Below, piece after piece: positions 18,071-25,829 of a stretch of 64,000 nt of DNA. A program made the translations under genes and the position numbers. Origin of the DNA: Pandoraea capi (GTDB taxonomy: Bacteria > Pseudomonadota > Gammaproteobacteria > Burkholderiales > Burkholderiaceae); the NCBI RefSeq assembly GCF_902459735.1, contig NZ_CABPRV010000002.1, positions 620,001-684,000 on the forward strand, written 5' to 3'. Below the pieces are notes generated by a model that was not told the DNA's origin, did not search any database, and was given only the letters and a program-made list of their open reading frames with translations. Within the stretch, counting starts at the first letter, position 1. The number at the start of each line of letters is the position of its first letter.

Positions 18071-18886
18071 TTACTTCGAGCCGAAAATGCGCTGCAACAG
18101 GCCCGGCTTTTGATAGTCGGTAAAGCGCATGGGCTTGTCTTCGCCCTTGAATCGGCTCACCACGTCGCGATACGCGTCGGCCACGTCCGTGCCGTCCAGA
18201 TGGATGGCGGGCGTACCCTGGTTCGAGGCATGGAGCACCGACTCCGACTCCGGAATCACGCCGATGAGCTTGATTCGCAGAATTTCCTGAATGTCTTCCA
18301 GCGACAGCATCTGACCGTCGTTCACACGCTTCGGGTTGTAACGCGTAATGAGCAGATGCTCCTTGATCGGCTCGCTGCCTTCGATGGCGCGCTTCGTCTT
18401 CGACGACAGAATGCCCAGAATGCGATCCGAATCGCGCACCGACGACACTTCGGGGTTCGTCACCACGAGCGCCTCGTCGGCGAAGTGCATCGCGAGCAGC
18501 GCGCCCGACTCGATACCGGCCGGCGAATCGCACACGATGTATTCGAAGCCCATGTCGGCGAGGTCCTTGATGACCTTTTCGACGCCAGCTTGCGTGAGCG
18601 CATCTTTGTCACGCGTTTGCGAGGCGGGCAGGATGAACAGGTTCTCGCAGGACTTGTCCTTGATGAGCGCCTGATTGAGGTTCGCTTCGCCCTGAATCAC
18701 GTTGATCAGGTCGTACACCACGCGGCGCTCGCAACCCATGATCAGATCGAGATTGCGCAGGCCGACGTCGAAATCGATGACTGCCGTCTTGTGCCCCTGC
18801 AAGGCGAGGCCGGCGGAAAAGCTGGCGCTGGTCGTCGTCTTGCCGACACCACCCTTGCCAGAGGTCACCACAATCACTTTTGCCAT
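18071..18886 (-). CDS. minD: Septum site-determining ATPase MinD
   Basis: MinD is the membrane-cycling ATPase that recruits MinC and is released by MinE. The 271-residue product has the deviant Walker A GKGGVGKTT with signature Lys11 and Lys16, the switch regions DFDVGLRNLD and CDSPAGIE, and a C-terminal amphipathic membrane-targeting helix GLLQRIFG. I start at the ATG of MAKVIVV with GGAAGG upstream; a TTG six codons earlier is less likely. It lies between minC and minE. Confidence 0.98.
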   Translation of the reverse strand: MAKVIVVTSGKGGVGKTTTSASFSAGLALQGHKTAVIDFDVGLRNLDLIMGCERRVVYDLINVIQGEANLNQALIKDKSCENLFILPASQTRDKDALTQAGVEKVIKDLADMGFEYIVCDSPAGIESGALLAMHFADEALVVTNPEVSSVRDSDRILGILSSKTKRAIEGSEPIKEHLLITRYNPKRVNDGQMLSLEDIQEILRIKLIGVIPESESVLHASNQGTPAIHLDGTDVADAYRDVVSRFKGEDKPMRFTDYQKPGLLQRIFGSK

Positions 18887-18929
18887 CTGTCGATGCCTTC
18901 CCAAACTTGAGGATGAAATTAGCTACGAA

Positions 18930-19691
18930 TCATTTGAGCCCGAGGGGCTCGAAAATCAGTTTGTCGTCTACCAGCCGCACCTGCACCGACCGCCCCTGCA
19001 CGTCAGGCGGCAGCGCATATTCGCCAGTCCGGTAAATCCCGGCGATGGAAATCAGCTCGGGCTCCAGACAGGTACAGAAGATGCGCGCATCGAGCTTGCC
19101 CTTCACACCTGCCAGTGCCCGCCCCCGCAGCGGCGCATAAATGTGAATATTACCTTCCGCGATCACCTCGGCCCCATAACTGACAAGATCGAGGATGATC
19201 AGATCGCCCTTCGCATAGACCTGCTGGCCCGAACGCAGCGGTTTGTCGATGATGGTCGACGCAATTACGGCGGCCTCGGCGACGACCGGCGTCGGCGCTG
19301 TCTGGACCGACTCGACGGCCGTCTCGGTCGCGCCTTCGGCCTCGCGGCTCGCACGCGGTGCACGGCGCTCGTGACGCTCCTGACTGTCCAGTCGCGGCAA
19401 ACCGCCCACCACCGCCCAATCGGCTTGCTCGGTGTTGGCGACCACGCCGATCGGCTTCATGCGGAATTCGGCCAGCATTTCGGCCAACGCAGGCACGGCA
19501 ACGCGTTCGTCACCGGGCAGACGCCGTACGTCGATGGCGACCGTGTCGCCAGCAAAAAACTCCGGGGTCGCTTCGAAACGTTGCGCCAACTCGGTGCGCA
19601 AGGTATCCAGTTCAGGCGTCTTGACAACGAAATGCAGGGTATCTACGGCACCGCTGCGTAACTCGAAGTACGGCGTTTTCTTTTGCGGCAT
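18930..19691 (-). CDS. minC: Septum formation inhibitor MinC
   Basis: MinC blocks FtsZ polymerisation away from midcell. The 253-residue product has an N-terminal FtsZ-binding domain ([17 protein letters not shown]), a variable Ala/Glu/Thr-rich linker near residues 110-150, and the C-terminal right-handed beta-helix that binds MinD ([15 protein letters not shown] ... [23 protein letters not shown]). The ATG at MPQKKTPYF is preferred because the longer frame begins with TTG and adds ten unconserved residues. No strong ribosome binding site is visible. It is first in the minCDE operon. Confidence 0.96.
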   Translation of the reverse strand: MPQKKTPYFELRSGAVDTLHFVVKTPELDTLRTELAQRFEATPEFFAGDTVAIDVRRLPGDERVAVPALAEMLAEFRMKPIGVVANTEQADWAVVGGLPRLDSQERHERRAPRASREAEGATETAVESVQTAPTPVVAEAAVIASTIIDKPLRSGQQVYAKGDLIILDLVSYGAEVIAEGNIHIYAPLRGRALAGVKGKLDARIFCTCLEPELISIAGIYRTGEYALPPDVQGRSVQVRLVDDKLIFEPLGLK

Positions 19692-20042
19692 GTCAGGTTG
19701 GTGTGCGCGAATTGCTGGCAAATTGGGCCATTCTACCGCCCCTTCGGCCCCAGCAAACCGCTAATAAGTAGGGCATCACCGCAAATTGCCCAAAAATCGT
19801 CATTGCTGCATCGCAATATGACACCGCATTTTGTATACGTTAGATGCGGCGGGAAATGCTAGACGATTGACATGCCAATGTCATTACCACGGCCTATCCT
19901 GTGCGTGGGAAAGTCCACCACGAGAAGTGCTGCATAGCAGCATCGAAAGTACGAATTTTGTCGCGCAAGCGTCTTTTTCGTGACCTATCCTTAAAGTCCC
20001 TGACGAGGGACCCCCTGTGGAACCGCAAACCGGGAGACGAAG
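19692..20042. other. intergenic region between minC and a 62-residue gene
   Basis: About 350 bases hold no supported gene. They must contain divergent promoters for minCDE and the small gene at 20043. A palindrome TGACAT-GCCA-ATGTCA (19868-19883) and a small hairpin GTCCC/GGGAC near 19997-20012 in the likely leader are visible. I do not recognise a riboswitch or sRNA. Confidence 0.5.
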
Positions 20043-20231
20043 ATGCTGAGTCATCATGAATTTGCCACCCTGATGCTGGTCAAGGAAGCTCCGGAGCAAG
20101 TGGAGCTGGATCGCCCGGACCTCGAATCGTTGCTCGAGAGCAAACTGATCGAGTGGGAAGAGTTGGAAGCGGGGAAGAAGTCGCCGCGTCTGACCGTCCA
20201 GGGCAAGTACTTCCTTCAGGCCGTTGCCTGA
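20043..20231 (+). CDS. conserved small protein of unknown function (62 aa)
   Basis: The gene has GGGAGACGAAG before its ATG and a strong terminator 34 bases after the stop, so it is a real single-gene unit. The product is acidic and probably helical (LVKEAPEQVELDRPDLESLLESKLIEWEEL), ending in LTVQGKYFLQAV, which looks like a small winged-helix or two-helix fold. I recall similar short proteins in Burkholderiaceae but no function. No signal peptide or membrane segment is present. Confidence 0.8.
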   Translation: MLSHHEFATLMLVKEAPEQVELDRPDLESLLESKLIEWEELEAGKKSPRLTVQGKYFLQAVA

Positions 20232-20264
20232 GCGCCCAGCCAGTTGTTAAGGTGTCTTTAGTCG

Positions 20265-20293
20265 CAAAAAAGCCCGCCGGAAGGCGGGCTTTT
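20265..20293 (+). terminator. Rho-independent terminator
   Basis: AGCCCGCC, loop GGAA, GGCGGGCT, then TTTT, with six A on the other side. It lies between two convergent small genes and can serve both. Confidence 0.9.
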
Positions 20294-20355
20294 CATTGGT
20301 CCTGAACGTTTTCCGAAGTCCTTTCCCAGAAGCGTTCCCCGACCGTCGGCACGGT

Positions 20356-20505
20356 TCAGCCGTGCCGGACATCACGACGGTGGCGACGCCAGGTTTGGCG
20401 TGCCGCCGGGTGCTCCTTGCACCAGTTGCGATCTGCCAGCCAGGCCACCGCTGCACCGACGACCAGCGCGATCACGAACATCCCAATCAAGCTCCCTGTA
20501 AGCAT
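20356..20505 (-). CDS. small single-pass membrane protein (49 aa)
   Basis: On the minus strand an ATG follows AGGAGG by six bases, an ideal ribosome binding site. The product starts MLTGSLIGMFVIALVVGAAV, a hydrophobic segment long enough to cross the membrane (residues about 5-23), then WLADRNWCKEHP and a very basic tail RQTWRRHRRDVRHG. The charge pattern predicts the tail in the cytoplasm. It converges on the 62-residue gene across a shared terminator. I do not recognise the family. The only doubt is the short length. Confidence 0.7.
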   Translation of the reverse strand: MLTGSLIGMFVIALVVGAAVAWLADRNWCKEHPAARQTWRRHRRDVRHG

Positions 20506-20703
20506 AGCGGCCTCCTAACTTCGATATGGCGGGATGGCACGATTTCATTCTAGGCAATCCCTATCGAAATAGGTACCCGAAAGTGATTCGGGTATACCGC
20601 GTTTGCGTGACGTCAAAATGTACGCAAGATCAGGACCCGGAAGATGTCGCAACGCAGCATCTTCCTGCCTTTCCAAGGCTTGGCAGAGGGCTGCGACGAG
20701 ATG

Positions 20704-21417
20704 TCAGGCGATCGCGCCGCCGGCGTCGATGAGCACCGTTGAGCCCGTCGCGCTCGGCGTGCCGGCGAGATACAGAATCGTATTCGCCACGTCCTCGGCC
20801 GCCACCACCCGACGCGCCGGAAGCCGTTGCGCTGCACTGCGATACATCGCCTCCCGATCGGCTTCGGACAGCTTGTCCCACAGCGGTGTGATCGTCAGTC
20901 CCGGCGATACCGTGTTGACGCGCACCGGTGAGATTTCGAGCGCCAGCCCGCGCCCTAGCGCTTCGACAGCGGCGTTGATCGCGCCCTGCACGACCGACGA
21001 CGTATTGGGTCGCACACTCAGGTACCCCGAGGTCAGCGTGAGCGAACCGCCGTCTTCGATACGCGCAAACCTGGCAACGTGATACGTCCCCCAGAACTTG
21101 CTGTCGAATGCGGCGTGCGCGTCTTCCAGCGACAACTTGCGCACCTGTCCGGTGGGCGTTTGTGCGGCGGAAATCACGACATGCTGCCAGGGTGCATGCT
21201 CGGCAAAGAATCGTTCGACAGCCGCCGCGTCACCGGTATCGAGCACCACGGCGCGAGCGGTACTGCCGATCGTCGCGAGCGCATCGTCGAGCTTTGCCTG
21301 ACTGCGCGAAGCGATCGTGACGACCGCGCCGGCCTTGGCAAACGCTTGTGCCGCGGCACGGCCGATACCGGAACTGCCGCCGATCACGAGCACGCGCTGA
21401 CCTTCGAAATTGAACAT
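20704..21417 (-). CDS. atypical short-chain dehydrogenase/reductase lacking the YxxxK pair
   Basis: The 237-residue product has a good N-terminal Rossmann motif GGSSGIGRAAA and an SDR fold ending STVLIDAGGAIA. Where active SDRs have Y-x-x-x-K before AAVEAL, this protein has Q-G-A-I-N, so both catalytic Tyr and Lys are replaced. It may bind cofactor without classical catalysis, or belong to the divergent SDR group that shares this replacement. The ATG with GGAG upstream (21417) is preferred over a longer in-frame start. It is divergent from a LysR gene 157 bases away, its probable regulator. Confidence 0.85.
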   Translation of the reverse strand: MFNFEGQRVLVIGGSSGIGRAAAQAFAKAGAVVTIASRSQAKLDDALATIGSTARAVVLDTGDAAAVERFFAEHAPWQHVVISAAQTPTGQVRKLSLEDAHAAFDSKFWGTYHVARFARIEDGGSLTLTSGYLSVRPNTSSVVQGAINAAVEALGRGLALEISPVRVNTVSPGLTITPLWDKLSEADREAMYRSAAQRLPARRVVAAEDVANTILYLAGTPSATGSTVLIDAGGAIA

Positions 21418-21574
21418 GATGTGACTCCAGAATGAGGACGAAGCATGAGGGGGAAACCGCGTCACCACCGAACCCTCGGTGATGGCATGGGCTTATTGTG
21501 ATCCTCATCAGAGAAGACGATAATCCCCAGAAAAATAGAATGACTCTCTTCGCCACATTGAGAATCGCACCACG

Positions 21575-22480
21575 ATGATCGAACAGACGTTGGACCTCAC
21601 CCTCTTCGACCGAGTAGTCACAACGGGCAGCATGTCAGCGGCGGCACGTGAGTTGGGGTTGTCGCTTGCGGTCGTCAGCAAACGCCTGGGGCTGCTGGAA
21701 CAGCGCCTCGGCGTACGCCTGCTCAACCGCACCACGCGCAAGCAGGCGCTCACCGAGGAGGGACAGGTCTTCCACGCGTGTTGCCAGCGGATTCTGGCGG
21801 AGATTGCAGAGACCGAACGGTTGATGACGAGCCAGGCAGGCACCGTTGGCGGCGTGCTGCGGATCAGCGCGCCGCGCGCGTTCGGGCGTCGTCATCTGAC
21901 GCCATTGCTCGTCGCATTTCGCGAACAGCATCCCGATGTGAAGGTGCATCTGTCGCTGAACGACCTGTGGGTCGATCTCGTCGCCCACAACATCGACGTC
22001 GCCATTCGCGTGGGCACCCTGCCCGACTCAAGTCTCGTCGCTCAGGAGCTGGCGCCGAACTATCGGGTGCTCGTCGCGTCCCCCGGTTATCTGGCGCTGC
22101 GCGGCACCCCGCAAGACGTGGGTGACTTGCGGCATCACGACTGCATTCTCTTTGGCAACGTTCCGCATGGCGACTGGCGATTTGTTTCGCAATCCGAAAC
22201 GTTGCGCGTTCAGGTGCCCGACACGTATGTCGTCGACGATGGCGACACGGCCCATGAACTCGCGCTGCATGGGGCGGGCATCGCGCAGAAATCGATCTGG
22301 GACGTCGGCGACGACATTCAGGCCGGTCGCCTTACCCGCGTGCTGCCGGCGCTGCGGATTCCGGCGGCACCGCTGCATGCCGTGTACCCGCACAGCCGCC
22401 ACCTTGCGCCGCGAACGCGCCTGTTCGTCGACTTCCTGCGAGACCGGTTGCGCGCGACCTGGCGCTGGCCTCAACACTGA
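21575..22480 (+). CDS. LysR-family transcriptional regulator
   Basis: The 301-residue product has the LysR winged helix (residues about 5-64, SAAARELGLSLAVVSKRLGLLEQRLGVRLLNRTTRK) and a substrate-binding domain with the usual HHDCILFG segment. The N-terminus and RLLNRTTR place it in the CrgA/DhmaR-like branch. It stands divergent from the atypical SDR gene, the classic LysR arrangement, so it likely controls that gene and itself. The inducer is unknown. Confidence 0.9.
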   Translation: MIEQTLDLTLFDRVVTTGSMSAAARELGLSLAVVSKRLGLLEQRLGVRLLNRTTRKQALTEEGQVFHACCQRILAEIAETERLMTSQAGTVGGVLRISAPRAFGRRHLTPLLVAFREQHPDVKVHLSLNDLWVDLVAHNIDVAIRVGTLPDSSLVAQELAPNYRVLVASPGYLALRGTPQDVGDLRHHDCILFGNVPHGDWRFVSQSETLRVQVPDTYVVDDGDTAHELALHGAGIAQKSIWDVGDDIQAGRLTRVLPALRIPAAPLHAVYPHSRHLAPRTRLFVDFLRDRLRATWRWPQH

Positions 22481-22596
22481 CGGAGCCTCTCGCTGGCGGC
22501 AACGCGTCAGCCGTTGATAGCGGGTGAATCCTCTTGCACGATGTTCTGGATGCCCTTGCCGCCTCGCCCCCAGGCGCCTTGCCCCCCTTATCGCGC

Positions 22597-23202
22597 TCAC
22601 CCATTCGCGCCGCGTGCATCGGCGGCCGTGATGGCCTCACGCCCTGCACCCAGCAACGCTTCCGATAGCGCAGGATCGGCACCGACCACCGCCCGCGAGA
22701 GCACCAGCGAACCCACCATCTGCGCGAATCGCGCCATGGCGCGCTGGTACGCCTGCTCCCGCGTCAGCCCTTGCGCGACGCCGGCCGCCGTCATGTGTTC
22801 GAGCGAGTCTGCGAGTCCTTTCGCGTAGCAGGCCTGCGCTTCATCGCCGATACGCGGCACATCCCCGGCAAAGCCCGCCATCGGGCAACCGCACGCCACG
22901 TCGTCGCGATGCGCCGTCGAAAGATATTTGTCGACGCTCGTCTTCGGTTTCCCGCCCGACGCCGTCGCCGCCTGGCTCTGCGCCAGCAATTCCTCGTTGG
23001 CCGCCATCGCCCGCGCCATCACGGCGGCGACGAGCGCGTCCTTCGACTTGAAGTGGTTGTAGAAGCCGCCTTGCGTGAATCCGGCCTCCTTCATCAACGC
23101 CGTCAGCCCGACGGCATCGACACCGCGCTCGCGGAACAACCGGTCGGCCGCACTGACGATCGCCTCCCGATTCTCCGCTGCCTGTTCCCGTGAAATGCCC
23201 AT
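22597..23202 (-). CDS. TetR-family transcriptional regulator
   Basis: The 201-residue product has a TetR helix-turn-helix (VSAADRLFRERGVDAVGLTALMKEAGFTQGGFYNHFKSKDAL, about 17-57) and a C-terminal domain with CGCPMAGFAGDVPR, typical of the group often beside short-chain dehydrogenases. AAAGGAG stands upstream of the chosen ATG at 23202; a longer frame lacks such a site. It is divergent from the SDR gene at 23463, with two palindromes between them (23313-23391), so it probably represses both. Confidence 0.9.
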   Translation of the reverse strand: MGISREQAAENREAIVSAADRLFRERGVDAVGLTALMKEAGFTQGGFYNHFKSKDALVAAVMARAMAANEELLAQSQAATASGGKPKTSVDKYLSTAHRDDVACGCPMAGFAGDVPRIGDEAQACYAKGLADSLEHMTAAGVAQGLTREQAYQRAMARFAQMVGSLVLSRAVVGADPALSEALLGAGREAITAADARGANG

Positions 23203-23312
23203 TTCTGCTCCTTTGCCGCTAGCCGCCAGGGCGACGAGGCGTGCCCGGCACGTGCCGGACGCATCGACGCCCCAACCAACACCCAATCGCCACTATCGGC
23301 GTCATCAAAAAA

Positions 23313-23334
23313 GACAATGTCGATCACCATTGAC
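23313..23334. promoter_or_regulatory. TetR operator candidate, copy 1
   Basis: This 22-base imperfect palindrome (GACAATG ... CCATTGAC with GATC at the centre) matches its reverse complement at 16 of 22 positions. It lies between the divergent TetR and SDR genes and is related to copy 2 at 23370. Confidence 0.6.
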
Positions 23335-23369
23335 AAGTGCCCGCGCAGTTTGCACAATCCACCCAAGTT

Positions 23370-23391
23370 GACGATGGCGACCACCATTGTC
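23370..23391. promoter_or_regulatory. TetR operator candidate, copy 2
   Basis: The second imperfect palindrome (GACGATGG ... CCATTGTC) shares the layout of copy 1 and also pairs with itself at 16 of 22 positions. The combined consensus is close to GACAATGG-N6-CCATTGTC. The copies are centred 57 bases apart. Confidence 0.6.
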
Positions 23392-23462
23392 ATGAACTGT
23401 AACCGAATTCACCTGCCGTTGCTACGGCCCATTCGGCCCACCTACCTTGCTGGAGCAATGAA

Positions 23463-24173
23463 ATGAAGATCGAAAATGCCGTCGTGTTCGTCACCGGTGC
23501 GAACCGTGGTCTGGGACTGGAGTTCGCCAAACAGGCGCTGGCGCTTGGCGCCAAGAAGGTCTATGCCGGCTCGCGCGATCCGTCGAAGGTGACGCTGCCG
23601 GGCGTGATTCCCGTCAAACTCGACGTCAACAACGCGCAGGACGTGGCCGCTGCGGCCGAACTCGCGGGCGATGTCACCCTGCTCATCAACAACGCCGGTA
23701 TCGCCAGCGTCTCCGAAGGGCTCACGCGCCCCGGTTCTGCTGACTTACTGCGTAAGACGCTGGAAACCAACCTGTTCGGCGTGCTGGCCATGACGCAGGC
23801 ATTCGCCCCGGTTCTGGGCCGCAACGGCGGCGGCGCGCTGCTCAACGTGCTGTCCATCGTGAGCTGGGTCAATTCGCCCGTGATCCCCGAATACTCGATT
23901 ACGAAGTCGGCCGCATGGTCGCTGACCAACGGCGTGCGTCATGAGCTTCGCAAGCAAAACACGCAGGTCGTGGGTTTGCACGCGGGATACATCGATACCG
24001 ATCTCACGAGCGGCTTCGACGTGGAGAAAACCGCACCGTCGGACGTCGTGCGTCAGGCCTACGCGGCCATCGAGGCGGGTGAACTCGAAGTCAGCGTCGA
24101 CGAGAAGACGCGCGCGGTCAAACAGGCGCTGACGCAAGGCGTCTACCTGATCGATCCGTCCACGCAATCGTGA
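23463..24173 (+). CDS. short-chain dehydrogenase/reductase
   Basis: The 236-residue product is a complete classical SDR: TGANRGLG for NAD(P) binding (residues 11-18), NNAG near 77, and catalytic Tyr and Lys in EYSITKSA. The N-terminal VVFVTGANRGLGLEFAKQAL and the C-terminal dimer region resemble SDRs induced with adjacent TetR repressors. The substrate is unknown. The gene starts 71 bases after the second TetR operator and is followed by a hairpin. Confidence 0.9.
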   Translation: MKIENAVVFVTGANRGLGLEFAKQALALGAKKVYAGSRDPSKVTLPGVIPVKLDVNNAQDVAAAAELAGDVTLLINNAGIASVSEGLTRPGSADLLRKTLETNLFGVLAMTQAFAPVLGRNGGGALLNVLSIVSWVNSPVIPEYSITKSAAWSLTNGVRHELRKQNTQVVGLHAGYIDTDLTSGFDVEKTAPSDVVRQAYAAIEAGELEVSVDEKTRAVKQALTQGVYLIDPSTQS

Positions 24174-24202
24174 TCTCGGCGGCATTGCGCACCGGATGAG
24201 AA

Positions 24203-24243
24203 AACGCCGCGGTGCCCCATGGAGAACGGGGCATCGCGGCGTT
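24203..24243 (+). terminator. GC-rich hairpin, probable terminator of the SDR gene
   Basis: AACGCCGCGGTGCCCC and GGGGCATCGCGGCGTT form a 16-base stem with one mismatch and a nine-base loop, 30 bases after the SDR stop. No T-run follows, so efficiency is uncertain. Confidence 0.5.
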
Positions 24244-24300
24244 GGTGTCGTCGGAACCTGTCGCCTGTCCAGCCTCGGCGAACGGTTCCGGCGAAGCGTC

Positions 24301-24327
24301 AGTGACGTAAGTGACGTGAGTAACGTT
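24301..24327. repeat. 9-base tandem repeat, three units
   Basis: AGTGACGTA, AGTGACGTG and AGTAACGTT stand in tandem, ending inside the rdgC stop codon. Similar 9-base-period repeats occur elsewhere in this window (12553, 13477, 57847). Confidence 0.8.
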
Positions 24328-25240
24328 ATGCCGCCTTGTCCATCTGACGTTCACCTCCCACGGCCTCGACCAGATCGTCGAGCATGCGGGCGAGTTCGCC
24401 GGTCATGAGCGCGACATCGGCATCGAACTTCTCGGCCTCGCCTTCGGCCGTCGGATCGGCAGCGTCCTTGATGATATCGAGCGGCGTCACGCGCTTGATG
24501 ATGAACGCGTCGGTCAGCACGAACGAGATGCGGTCGTTCCACGTCATCGCCAGCTTGGTGCAGCGCTTGCCGGCTTCGATGTGCTGACGCACGTCTGCGC
24601 CATCGAGCGGGTGCGCCACGTAGCGCACGGCAGCCTTCTCGTCGGTGTTCGAGCGCAGTTCCACGTCTTGATCGACGGTGAACCCGGCGGGCGCGTCGTT
24701 ACCGGCGAGCCACGACGTCATCACGGCGACCGGCGCCTCGTTCAATTCCACGTTCTCGAGAATGATGTCGAGCGTCTTGAGCAGCAGACTGCGCACTTCG
24801 TCGGCCTTCGCAGGCGACGCGGCATCGATCACCAGCCAGCGGTTCACCGGATCGATCCACACGCGCGTATCGCGACGAATGCCGAACGCACGCGGCAGCA
24901 GTTCGTCGGTGACCTGCTCCTTGAGCTCGCGCATCTGCTTGCGGCCCGGCTTGAAGCCCTGCTGCTCTTCGAGTTCGGCGGCCTTGGCGCGCGTCACCTG
25001 ATTGACGACGGTCGTCGGCAACAGCTTCTTTTCGGCACGATAGGCCAACAGGAACTGACGATTGATGCTGTGCACGAGTTCGCCGCCATCGCGCGGCGGC
25101 GCCCAGCCCTGCACCTGCATTTCGAGGCTGCCGCCCTCACGGAAGGCGTGCTTTTCCAGCGCCTCTTCCATTTGCGCGACGCTCATGGACCAACCGGCAG
25201 GAATTCGGTGCAACTGAAGATTCTTGAACCACATCGGCAT
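24326..25240 (-). CDS. rdgC: Recombination-associated protein RdgC
   Basis: RdgC is a nucleoid-linked, ring-forming DNA-binding protein that inhibits RecA. The roughly 304-residue product opens with [13 protein letters not shown], matching the family start (E. coli MLWFKNL), and keeps [29 protein letters not shown] and the C-terminal [11 protein letters not shown]. The start may be six bases further in (MWFKNL); no clear ribosome binding site decides it. It precedes the cyanophycin-locus genes on the same strand order but has no evident functional link to them. Confidence 0.95.
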   Translation of the reverse strand: MPMWFKNLQLHRIPAGWSMSVAQMEEALEKHAFREGGSLEMQVQGWAPPRDGGELVHSINRQFLLAYRAEKKLLPTTVVNQVTRAKAAELEEQQGFKPGRKQMRELKEQVTDELLPRAFGIRRDTRVWIDPVNRWLVIDAASPAKADEVRSLLLKTLDIILENVELNEAPVAVMTSWLAGNDAPAGFTVDQDVELRSNTDEKAAVRYVAHPLDGADVRQHIEAGKRCTKLAMTWNDRISFVLTDAFIIKRVTPLDIIKDAADPTAEGEAEKFDADVALMTGELARMLDDLVEAVGGERQMDKAA

Positions 25241-25331
25241 CACCGCAAAATCAAAAGCATGGATTTTACCAGTGCCGGGAGGTACGGCGAAGTGCGGTAA
25301 CCCGAATCGTGCAAGAAGCCTTCGGAAGACG

Positions 25332-25799
25332 TCAGAGGAAACGGTCGAGAATCTTGCGGCTGGGCTTATCCAGCGCGGCGGAATCGCGAATCAGGAAGTG
25401 AATGCCGTGGTTGTCGGTGATGAGCAACGTCTGCCCACCCAGACGCCGGATGTCCTCTTCGCCGCGCAGCACGAACGAGACCTCGCCGCGATTCGTCTCG
25501 ACCGTCCAGGTGCTCGGCGTCGCGAACGTCGACACGCCCTTGATGCACAGCACCTCCGGCATGAATTCACGCGCCGCCAGCTCGTCGCGCACCAGCGCGC
25601 GCATGTCCTCCGGAAGGCCGTCGAGCGAGTCCAGCCAGACCAGTTCGCGGCCTTCGGTGCTCACGAGCGCGAGCCCTTCGTCCGGCGCGGCAATCGGGAA
25701 GGCGCGCACGGGCACGACGCCTTCATGGGCGACGCCCTCGGCGTCGGTCAGCACCAGACGTCCGAAGGCGTTGCGCGAGAGGGTGAAATCGATCTGCAT
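25332..25799 (-). CDS. cyanophycin-locus DUF1854 protein
   Basis: The 155-residue soluble protein contains [33 protein letters not shown], the recognisable DUF1854 core, and ends KILDRFL. DUF1854 genes regularly sit beside cyanophycin synthetases in beta-proteobacteria, but no biochemical role is known to me. It lies 30 bases after the ABC-transporter stop on the same strand and is probably cotranscribed. No signal peptide or membrane segment. Confidence 0.85.
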   Translation of the reverse strand: MQIDFTLSRNAFGRLVLTDAEGVAHEGVVPVRAFPIAAPDEGLALVSTEGRELVWLDSLDGLPEDMRALVRDELAAREFMPEVLCIKGVSTFATPSTWTVETNRGEVSFVLRGEEDIRRLGGQTLLITDNHGIHFLIRDSAALDKPSRKILDRFL

Positions 25800-25829
25800 A
25801 AATGGCTTCGCGAACGGTTCGGTTGACGA

